From NCBI GenBank assembly GCA_021848555.1, contig JAJZUN010000087.1, forward strand, positions 1 to 9,035: 9,035 nt of DNA, written 5' to 3'. Below the pieces are notes generated by a model. The model was not told where the DNA came from and did not search any database. It saw only the letters and a list, made by a program, of their open reading frames with translations. This document shows, piece after piece, positions 1 through 5,169 of the stretch. The first letter of the stretch is position 1. Each line of letters opens with the position of its first letter. The position numbers and the translations under genes are program-made. This stretch comes from Pseudomonadota bacterium (lineage in GTDB: Bacteria > Pseudomonadota > Gammaproteobacteria > Burkholderiales > SG8-39).

Positions 1-13
1 GCGGTAGTGCAGT

Positions 14-592
14 TTGGCCCTGCTCGCCGCCGGCTACGGCGCCGCTATGCTGCTGGGCATCGGCTTCGGCCTGATCGGCGCGGTGCTGTTCTTCTTCCGC
101 GAAGTGCTCAAGTCCGCCATCATCATCCTGCAATCGATCCCCTCGATCGCCTGGGTGCCGCTGCTGCTGATCCTGATGGGCTTCGGCAGCCTGCCTATCG
201 TCGTTGTCGTCGCCATCGCCGCTTTCTTTCCCGCCGCGCTATCCGTCATGAACGCCACTGAAAGCGTGCAGCGCGTCCATGTCTCCGCCGCGCGCGTCAT
301 GGGGGCCTCGCACTGGGACATGCTGCGGCGCGTGTATCTGCCCGCCGTCATGCCGGAGCTCATTACCGGCGCGCAGCTCGCTTTCGGTAACGCCTGGCGC
401 GCGCTGATTGCGGCGGAAATGCTGGTCGGCTTCGGCAAAGGCCTCGGCCGCTCGCTTTCCTACGCCGGCGAAACCGCCGACATGGTCGGCGTGATGACCA
501 GCATCTTGGCCATCGCCATCCTCGCCCCGCTGATCGACCAGCTGCTGCTGGAAAACCTCAAGCGCCGCGTGCTGCGTTATCAATACGTCTGA
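14..592 (+). CDS. ABC transporter permease, TauC/SsuC (NitT/TauT) type, 5'-incomplete
   Basis: Inner-membrane permease subunit of an ABC importer of the nitrate/sulfonate/taurine (BPD_transp_1) family. The visible 192 residues carry hydrophobic segments near residues 5-27, 43-78, 118-140 and 155-178. The EAA loop that contacts the ATPase lies around residues 83-116, with AARVMGASHWDMLRRVYLP and a downstream conserved Gly-Ala and Trp-Arg pair. Family members usually have about 250 residues, so the first transmembrane region is missing. The TTG at 14 is only the first possible start after an in-frame TAG at 5-7. It has no ribosome binding site, and the homologous reading probably continued upstream. 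The break could be the sequence edge, a nonsense mutation or a frameshift. The gene ends 2 nt before the next start, so the two are probably one operon. The ATPase gene is not in the window. The substrate cannot be told from sequence. Confidence 0.85.
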   Translation: MALLAAGYGAAMLLGIGFGLIGAVLFFFREVLKSAIIILQSIPSIAWVPLLLILMGFGSLPIVVVVAIAAFFPAALSVMNATESVQRVHVSAARVMGASHWDMLRRVYLPAVMPELITGAQLAFGNAWRALIAAEMLVGFGKGLGRSLSYAGETADMVGVMTSILAIAILAPLIDQLLLENLKRRVLRYQYV

Positions 593-594
593 GC

Positions 595-1392
595 ATGAGC
601 ACCTTCGCGGGATTGCGGCCGGCCCTGGCACGCACACTGCTTGCAGCGATCTTCGCCGGCGTGTGCGCAGGCGCGCTGGCGGCCGACGGGCTGGAGCGCG
701 CAAAGCAGCGCGGTGAACTGCGCGCCGGCATTCATTACCTGGTGCCGGAATACCAGGGTGGCATGAAATTTCGTACGCCCGAAGCCCTCGACACCGCGCT
801 GCTCGAAGACGTCGCCAGGCGAGTGCGGCTGCCCCTGGTCATGGTGCGCGCGGAGCCCGGAAAAACCGACGTCGCCCTGGTGAGGCTCGGGCAATCCGAT
901 GCGCTGCACGGCGCCGCCAGCGTCATCCCGACCGGCTATGCCGCCGGGGCTATGGCCATCATGCGCACCGACACCGACATCAAGGCCTGGGAGCAGCTGA
1001 AAGGACGCAGGGTCTGCGTGTCCGAAGGCGGACTTTACGCCGGCACGCTCGCCGCCAGATACGGCGCCATCGAAAAGGTCTACAAAGCGCCTGCTGATTC
1101 GCTGCTTGCGTTGCGCATCGGCGCGTGCGACGCGGCGGTTCACGACAGCACGCTGCTGGAACAATTGATCAAACTGCCCGAGTGGAAGAAATTTTCCGCC
1201 AGGCTGCCGGTCGGGCCGCGTACGAGTTTGGTGTTTGCGGTGCCGGCGGGCGACAAGCAGAGTTCCGCTGCGCTCAGGCAAATTGCGGCTGCATGGGCGG
1301 CCGACGGCTACCTTGACCGGCTGATGAGCAAAATGGTGCGGCAGATCGCATTCGAGGTGTATCTGGACCAGGATGTGCCGGATTGTCATTAG
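595..1392 (+). CDS. Periplasmic substrate-binding protein of an ABC transporter (PBPb / family 3-like)
   Basis: A 265-residue secreted solute-binding protein. Residues 1-29 form a Sec signal peptide (Arg-rich start, Leu/Ala core, ALA cleavage site before ADG). No lipobox cysteine is correctly placed, so it should be soluble in the periplasm. The mature start (LERAKQRGELRAGIHY) has the typical opening of family-3 binding proteins, and residues about 95-165 (VIPTGYAAGAMAIM, LKGRRVCVSEGG) match the second lobe and hinge. Its ATG follows the permease stop by 2 nt, so translation is probably coupled and the protein likely delivers substrate to that permease. Four cysteines, one in the signal peptide and one three residues from the end, could allow a disulfide in the mature protein. 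Family-3 proteins more often pair with HisM-type permeases, so this partnership is slightly odd. The ligand is unknown. Confidence 0.8.
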   Translation: MSTFAGLRPALARTLLAAIFAGVCAGALAADGLERAKQRGELRAGIHYLVPEYQGGMKFRTPEALDTALLEDVARRVRLPLVMVRAEPGKTDVALVRLGQSDALHGAASVIPTGYAAGAMAIMRTDTDIKAWEQLKGRRVCVSEGGLYAGTLAARYGAIEKVYKAPADSLLALRIGACDAAVHDSTLLEQLIKLPEWKKFSARLPVGPRTSLVFAVPAGDKQSSAALRQIAAAWAADGYLDRLMSKMVRQIAFEVYLDQDVPDCH

Positions 1393-1453
1393 GCGGGCAA
1401 CAGAAAAGTCCATACTGACCGGGCGCGATGCCGCCAGTTTATGCCGCCAGGTT

Positions 1454-1481
1454 AAAAAAAACGGCCCCATGAAGGGGCCGT
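1454..1481 (-). terminator. Intrinsic terminator of the complete copK gene
   Basis: A GC stem CGGCCCC (1462-1468) pairs with GGGGCCG (1474-1480) across a five-base loop, plus an A-T pair at 1461/1481. On the minus strand it is followed by eight T residues (complement of 1454-1461). On the plus strand no T tract follows, so it serves the minus-strand gene at 1520-2053 and not the convergent transporter operon. Confidence 0.93.
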
Positions 1482-1500
1482 GAGGAAGCGCAATGGCTGA

Positions 1501-1517
1501 GGCTCGATCAATGAGCC
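1501..1517 (-). other. 3'-UTR hairpin just after the copK stop codon, covarying with the second copy
   Basis: GGCTC (1501-1505) pairs with GAGCC (1513-1517) around a seven-base loop, 2 nt beyond the stop codon at 1520-1522. The matching position in the second copy (2436-2452) has GGTTC/GAACC, so one stem pair changed on both sides and pairing was kept. This suggests a selected RNA structure between stop codon and terminator. Confidence 0.5.
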
Positions 1518-1519
1518 GA

Positions 1520-2053
1520 TCAGCCGCCGGCGCGGTTCTTGATAATCACCTGTTCGAGGCGCGCGACTTCGTTGCCGTTCATGACGATAGTCTTGCCGTC
1601 CGCGGTTTGCATGGCGTGGCCCGGCGCCATGTAGGCGGCGCGACCGAAGTTGTCTTCCATGGCCATCTTGCCATCGGGGTATACGTGCAACGTCGAGGCA
1701 TCCTTGAGCTGGATCAATTTCTCCACCTGGTTTCCTGCCGCCTTGCTCGGCTCGATCTTCTTCTCCATTAGCTCTCTGCTATGACGTACGACGAGGCCCT
1801 CCGCCGTGACGGGATCGGTGTGGATATCGCCGTACCACGTGCCGGACTCCTGGGTGCTCGCAGCAGGCGCCGCAACTTTCTTCTCCATCAGCTCTCTGCT
1901 ATGACGTACGACGAGGCCCTCCGCCGTGGCGGGATCGGTGTGTGTATTTCCGTACCACGTGCCGGAATCCTGGGCGATCGCAACAGGCGCCGCTACGACG
2001 AGGGCGAGCGCAGAAGCGAGGATGGTAAGCCGCATTTTGGTGTTGATGATCAT
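1520..2053 (-). CDS. copK: CopK-family periplasmic copper-binding protein with two N-terminal 40-aa modules
   Basis: A 177-residue secreted protein. Residues 1-27 are a signal peptide (AIA cleavage before QDSG). Residues 28-67 and 68-107 are two copies of a 40-residue module (SGTWYG..HTDP.TAEGLVVR, then HSRELMEKK). Residues 108-177 match CopK, which in Cupriavidus metallidurans binds Cu(I) through methionines and also Cu(II) in the periplasm. Met130, 132, 142, 148 and 158 reproduce the spacing (2, 10, 6, 10) of CopK Met26, 28, 38, 44 and 54 as I recall that sequence. GNEVARL near the end also matches. Classical CopK is only about 94 residues before processing, so the paired modules are an addition. 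They hold conserved Trp, Tyr, two His and a Met each, which might bind metal, but this is inference. The start is set by AAGGAGA at 2061-2067, seven bases upstream. The gene has its own promoter and terminator. Confidence 0.85.
   Translation of the reverse strand: MIINTKMRLTILASALALVVAAPVAIAQDSGTWYGNTHTDPATAEGLVVRHSRELMEKKVAAPAASTQESGTWYGDIHTDPVTAEGLVVRHSRELMEKKIEPSKAAGNQVEKLIQLKDASTLHVYPDGKMAMEDNFGRAAYMAPGHAMQTADGKTIVMNGNEVARLEQVIIKNRAGG
1761..2000 (-). repeat. Tandem 120-bp repeat (two units) inside copK
   Basis: Two units start at 1761 and 1881, a period of exactly 120 bp (40 codons), so the reading frame is kept. Bases 1771-1808 and 1891-1928 are identical over 38 bp, and the rest differs by scattered substitutions. 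Each unit encodes one SGTWYG...HTDP...HSRELMEKK module. Confidence 0.93.
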
Positions 2054-2060
2054 GATTGAA

Positions 2061-2067
2061 TCTCCTT
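2061..2067 (-). promoter_or_regulatory. Ribosome binding site of copK
   Basis: AAGGAGA on the minus strand lies seven bases before the ATG at 2053. It selects this ATG over the internal Met7 codon, which has no comparable site. Confidence 0.85.
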
Positions 2068-2124
2068 GGTAGTAAGATAAAAGCTACGGTGTCGGCTGAA
2101 CGCCTTGAAGCACGCTCGGCCACG

Positions 2125-2144
2125 ACTACGTTTGTGTTCGTAGT
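2125..2144 (-). promoter_or_regulatory. Inverted repeat near the inferred copK transcription start
   Basis: ACTACG (2125-2130) and CGTAGT (2139-2144) form a perfect 6-bp inverted repeat around an 8-base loop. It sits just downstream of the -10 box, so it is either an operator overlapping the start or a hairpin at the 5' end of the mRNA. Confidence 0.4.
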
Positions 2145-2150
2145 GAATGA

Positions 2151-2156
2151 ACTATA
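2151..2156 (-). promoter_or_regulatory. Probable -10 box of the copK promoter
   Basis: TATAGT on the minus strand is one mismatch from the sigma-70 -10 consensus. No good TTGACA-like hexamer lies 16-18 bp upstream, as is common for activator-dependent promoters. The inferred transcript would have a leader of about 90 nt. Confidence 0.5.
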
Positions 2157-2189
2157 GGCTGTCGATCCCCACGAGAGCATGACGCGACG

Positions 2190-2205
2190 ATTACAGCTTT
2201 GTAAT
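2190..2205 (-). promoter_or_regulatory. Candidate operator dyad ATTACA-N4-TGTAAT upstream of copK
   Basis: A perfect 6-bp inverted repeat separated by four bases ends 33 bp upstream of the -10 box, a usual position for an OmpR-family activator. Its shape recalls the TGACA/TGTCA dyads used by CusR-type copper regulators. Which regulator binds it is unknown. Confidence 0.5.
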
Positions 2206-2386
2206 GACGCCACGCCCATTTCGGTCGGTTATGACATGGCAGCGAAGCCAGTCGGGCGCAGGGCGAGTTGAGTCGATGCGTGCGCGAGGTGGATGAAATC
2301 GCCTTTTCCACATGCGCCGGGGAAGCCAAGCGTTACCGAGCGCCCGATTCGCCAATGCACCGCGCAAGGAGCGCTGTTGTCATCGG

Positions 2387-2416
2387 AAAAGAAAGCGGCC
2401 CCATCGAGGGGGCCGC
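2387..2416 (-). terminator. Intrinsic terminator of the upstream copK-like copy
   Basis: GCGGCCCC (2395-2402) pairs with GGGGCCGC (2409-2416), followed on the minus strand by TTTCTTTT. It is homologous to the 1454-1481 terminator. The outer pair is G-C here and A-T there, so base pairing was kept by compensating change. Confidence 0.85.
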
Positions 2417-2435
2417 GAGGAAGAACAATGGCTGC

Positions 2436-2452
2436 GGTTCGATCATTGAACC
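2436..2452 (-). other. 3'-UTR hairpin after the second copK-like gene
   Basis: GGTTC (2436-2440) pairs with GAACC (2448-2452) around a seven-base loop, 2 nt beyond the stop codon. It is the counterpart of 1501-1517, with one covarying base pair. Confidence 0.5.
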
Positions 2453-2454
2453 GA

Positions 2455-2823
2455 TCAGCCGCCGATATATCGCTCGCTAATCAATTGGTGAAAGCGTGCG
2501 ACTTCGTTGCCGTTCATGACGATAGTCTTGCCGTCCGTGGTTTGCATGGCGTGGCCCGGCTCCATGTAGACGGCGCGGCCGTATTTGTCCTCCATGGCCA
2601 TCTTGCCATCGCCAAAAACGTGCACCGTCGAGCCATCCGTGAGCTGAACGGATTTCGCCACGTCGTTTCCCGCCGCCTTGCTCGGCACGATCTTTTTCTC
2701 CATTAGCTCTCTGCTATGACGTACGACGTAGCCCTCCGGTGTGGCGGGGTCGGTATGGATATCCCCGTACCAGGTGCCGGAATCCTGCGCGGTCGCAGCA
2801 GGCGCGGCGATCTTCTGCTCCAT
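2455..2823 (-). CDS. CopK-like copper-binding protein, 5'-decayed paralogue lacking a signal peptide
   Basis: From the first available ATG this encodes 122 residues: the tail of one module (MEQKIAAPAA), a full 40-residue module (13-52) and a complete CopK domain (53-122). Met75, 77, 87, 93 and 103 keep the CopK spacing 2, 10, 6, 10. The frame is open further upstream to a stop at 2956-2958. It still reads most of another module there (THTE, TAEGLIVRHSR) but contains no ATG, GTG or TTG. Compared with the downstream paralogue, about six codons (the GTWYG part) and a working signal sequence are missing. There is no Shine-Dalgarno site before 2823. Without export the protein could not act as a periplasmic copper buffer, so this is probably a decaying pseudogene. 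The intact metal site, terminator and 3'-UTR hairpin suggest recent damage or an unusual start such as CTG. Confidence 0.7.
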   Translation of the reverse strand: MEQKIAAPAATAQDSGTWYGDIHTDPATPEGYVVRHSRELMEKKIVPSKAAGNDVAKSVQLTDGSTVHVFGDGKMAMEDKYGRAVYMEPGHAMQTTDGKTIVMNGNEVARFHQLISERYIGG

Positions 2824-2883
2824 CAGTGCTCTGCTATGACGTACGATAAGGCCCTCCGCCGTGGGGGCTTCGGTGTGGGTAGA
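2696..2883 (-). repeat. Second pair of 120-bp module repeats, outer unit truncated
   Basis: Units start at 2696 and 2816, again a period of 120 bp, and are homologous to those at 1761 and 1881. The outer unit loses similarity beyond about 2883, where the codons for SGTWYG should be. Confidence 0.85.
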
Positions 2884-3023
2884 GTCGGTGCAGCGCGGGG
2901 CGGGCGGATCCAGCGCGTGCGAGCAGGATGGAACGCCTCTTCGCTTATGCCTGCTTCATAGCGCCGTCTCTAATTCGATCGAGACGCGGGAGGCCGCGTT
3001 GTTCCAGGAAGTTGACGCAGAAA

Positions 3024-4658
3024 TTACATCGCGGAGAGCCGGGACATGGAGTGATCACCTGGCCCCGTCCCGCCCAGCCCTTGAGTCGGGAGCGGCGAGG
3101 GGACCGTTTCAATGTCCGCTTCGGCCAATTCTCTGTCGGCATGCAAAGGAAATGTCATCCCTGACGCGCGCTTCGCGAGCTGATGGAGGTCGAACCCGGC
3201 GCGGGCGCAGCGCCGCATCAGTTGTTGGTAGCGTGCCGTGTAGGTGCCATGGAGATCTCCCGGCGGAGGAGTGGACATACGGAACAGCGAACTCGCTTTG
3301 TCCGCCGTCTCGCGTTGCGCCGGGAGTTCTATCAGTACGATTCTTCGGCGCAGCTTGATTCCGGCGCGATGCAGATCGACGACAAAGCAATCGCCGCGAT
3401 GTGCCTGGACCGGATCGATCATGATCATTTCGCAAATTCGCAATCCGAATACACAAGCGAGCTCGAGACGCATTGCAACAGGTTTGCTCAGTGGCATCAT
3501 CGCGGCGACGGCCTGTGCCCATTTTGCGGTTAGCGATTCGGTGCACCGGGGCGCACGGCAGCCGGCTGCGTCAAGTACGCGCCCCGCCTCGACATGACCA
3601 TGCTGCTCGGCTTCGAGCAGAAAACGAATCGCGGCGACATCCGGATCGCCGTGTCCTTCATATTGTGCGTTGAGCGCGCGCCCATATTGCAAGTCACGCA
3701 GCAGTCTTGAGCCGACACGATATTGGGCTTCGGCGTGCCCGCGGCGGGCGGCCTCGAACAGCCATTCGCGCGCCTTGGTGTGACTGCGGAAACTGCAGTT
3801 CCGATGATCATAGAGGAGCGAGAGAAAGAAGCAGGCCTTGGCCGAACGCAGCAACGCGGCACGTTCGAGCCAGCGCACGGCTTTCTTGAAATTTCTTGAA
3901 TTCACTGCACCTCCCGCGCCGTCGACCCACCCTATCGCATATTTGAGACCAAGCTCTTCGCATGCGAGTGGATGGCTTCGTGCCGCCGCGCGTTCGAGAA
4001 ACTTTCCCCCCGGCTCTCCGAGAAGAGTCTTGAGCATGCCGAATCTGTAGCAGAGTTCTACATCCTGCAAATCGATGCAGCGCGAGTACCAGAGAGAGGC
4101 GAGCTCGGGACTGCCCGCATTCCAGTAATGGTCGGCCAAATGGCGGGCGGCCGCATTTTTGCCGGCCGCATGCGCCTTCTCCAGGAATTGGATTGCCTCG
4201 TCGGTCTTCGAACCGGCGGCCGGGTGCTGCGCCAACAGGCAGATGCCCAGTTCGAGCCAGGCTGCGGCATCCGCTTTGGCCGCTGCGCGGCGGAGCAGTT
4301 GAATTGCCAGGCTGGCGGGGTTTGCCGAGTCGCCTGTGTCCTGGTTGGACATGAGTAGTTGCGCGAGTTTGGTTTGGGCAGTGGCGCAACCGTCGTTGGA
4401 AGCCAACTCATACCAGCGGATCAGACTCTGCGAATTCTGCGCATTGCCCGCGATTCCAGGAGAAACACGCTGACCGATCAATCGCCAAGCGTCTGCATGA
4501 CCCTGCTTCGCAGCTCTGTCGAGCCACAAGAGCGCGGAATGCTGGTTGGCGCCCAGCCCCTGGCCTCCGTCCAGATAGAGCTTCCCAAGCTCGAATTGGC
4601 TCCTCGCATTGCCCGCGCGCGCTTGCCGGATAAGTGGGAGAACACTTCTGCTTGCCAT
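3024..4658 (-). CDS. Sel1-repeat (TPR-like) protein with a degenerate tyrosine-recombinase-like C-terminus
   Basis: A 544-residue protein without signal peptide or membrane segment, so probably cytoplasmic. Residues about 15-360 are a series of Sel1-type helical repeats (ARSQFELGKLYLDGG, ALLWLDRAAKQGHADA, KAREWLFEAARRGHAEAQYRVG), a scaffold for protein contacts. Residues about 373-502 recall the core of tyrosine recombinases of the integrating-element type (Integrase_1-like). ACVFGLRICE keeps the first catalytic Arg (Arg407), QAHRGD and GIKLRRRIVLIEL fit the following strands, and RCARAGFDLHQL resembles the His-box region. The expected second Arg and the nucleophilic Tyr are not seen, so recombination activity is unlikely. 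I chose the ATG at 4658 because AGGAG lies 9 nt upstream (4668-4672); the earlier GTG at 4697 has no ribosome site. It lies upstream of the copK-like genes on the same strand, about 200 bp away. Function is unknown. Confidence 0.8.
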   Translation of the reverse strand: MASRSVLPLIRQARAGNARSQFELGKLYLDGGQGLGANQHSALLWLDRAAKQGHADAWRLIGQRVSPGIAGNAQNSQSLIRWYELASNDGCATAQTKLAQLLMSNQDTGDSANPASLAIQLLRRAAAKADAAAWLELGICLLAQHPAAGSKTDEAIQFLEKAHAAGKNAAARHLADHYWNAGSPELASLWYSRCIDLQDVELCYRFGMLKTLLGEPGGKFLERAAARSHPLACEELGLKYAIGWVDGAGGAVNSRNFKKAVRWLERAALLRSAKACFFLSLLYDHRNCSFRSHTKAREWLFEAARRGHAEAQYRVGSRLLRDLQYGRALNAQYEGHGDPDVAAIRFLLEAEQHGHVEAGRVLDAAGCRAPRCTESLTAKWAQAVAAMMPLSKPVAMRLELACVFGLRICEMIMIDPVQAHRGDCFVVDLHRAGIKLRRRIVLIELPAQRETADKASSLFRMSTPPPGDLHGTYTARYQQLMRRCARAGFDLHQLAKRASGMTFPLHADRELAEADIETVPSPLPTQGLGGTGPGDHSMSRLSAM

Positions 4659-5169
4659 TGGCACTTGCTCCTGTTGTTCCGTACGAATTTGACGCACGCA
4701 TTCCGCGGATAAAACGACAGAGCAAGAACTCGTCGATTCCGCAACAGGATGTTTAGTTCAAACGTGTGGGGAATATGTGGAGAAATTGTGGCGAATGTCG
4801 GGCAAGCCAAGTTTTCCTGGCGTAAAGCATTCCGTCACCCGATGACGGGCTATCCCGATACTGCGCAGCATCGAGTCAAGCGCGTTCCAATTCGGCGTGA
4901 GCCTGACCAACGCGACGGAACATTGGCTGCCGCATCGGAGAAGTGTTGCAGGGAAACAACACAACGCCCGCATTCCGCCGCCGTTCACCGAACTCCGTTG
5001 GAATTCACTATCCCCAGTGATTTGTCGGGCGCTTCGGCGAATACAGTCGGCATCACTTGGGGCTTCCATGTGCGACTGAAGCATATTCAAGCGCTGCAAC
5101 ATCGGCGCCGGGATCAGCGGTCGCAATGGCGGTGTCCCAGGCGAGTCCTAACATTGAAAGGAAATAGCG
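4659..5169. other. Divergent intergenic region between the Sel1-repeat gene and the porin gene
   Basis: About 510 bp that should hold the promoters of both flanking divergent genes. Two overlapping open frames (4749-5177 plus, 4758-5126 minus) lack ribosome sites and any recognisable domain, and the first would overlap the porin start. The only structure I see is a foldable stretch at 5012-5062. No convincing sigma-70 pair was found. Confidence 0.5.
5012..5062 (+). promoter_or_regulatory. Possible structured leader of the porin mRNA
   Basis: CCCCAGTGAT (5012-5021) is complementary to ATCACT-T-GGGG (5052-5062) with one bulged base. The loop between them contains a CGC-TTCG-GCG mini-hairpin (5030-5039) with a UUCG-type tetraloop. 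It lies 107 nt upstream of the porin start. It could be leader RNA structure or an operator, or chance in GC-rich DNA. Confidence 0.25.

Larger units (their letters stand above)
2054..2454. other. Intergenic region between the two copK-like genes
   Basis: This gap of about 400 bp contains, in minus-strand order, the terminator of the upstream copK-like copy (2387-2416), an unremarkable stretch (about 2210-2385), a dyad (2190-2205), a -10 box (2151-2156), a hairpin (2125-2144) and the copK ribosome binding site. The open frames here lack start signals and recognisable protein content. Confidence 0.6.

Noticed and set aside
580..1470. Minus-strand open frame of 296 codons
   Set aside because: It is antisense to the signal-peptide-bearing binding protein and runs through the terminator at 1454-1481, so it is a shadow.
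1454..1481. Hairpin considered as terminator of the plus-strand transporter operon
   Set aside because: No T tract follows on the plus strand; the eight-base T run exists only on the minus strand.
1761..2883. Direct repeats considered as a CRISPR array or insertion-sequence ends
   Set aside because: The units are 120 bp, contiguous, in frame and inside coding sequence, with no spacers, and no transposase is present.
3024..4658. Calling the Sel1-repeat gene an active integrase of a mobile element
   Set aside because: The second catalytic Arg and the Tyr are missing, and I saw no attachment-site repeats or tRNA gene nearby.
4656..4697. GTG at 4697 as start of the Sel1-repeat protein
   Set aside because: There is no Shine-Dalgarno sequence upstream, while the ATG at 4658 has AGGAG nine bases upstream.
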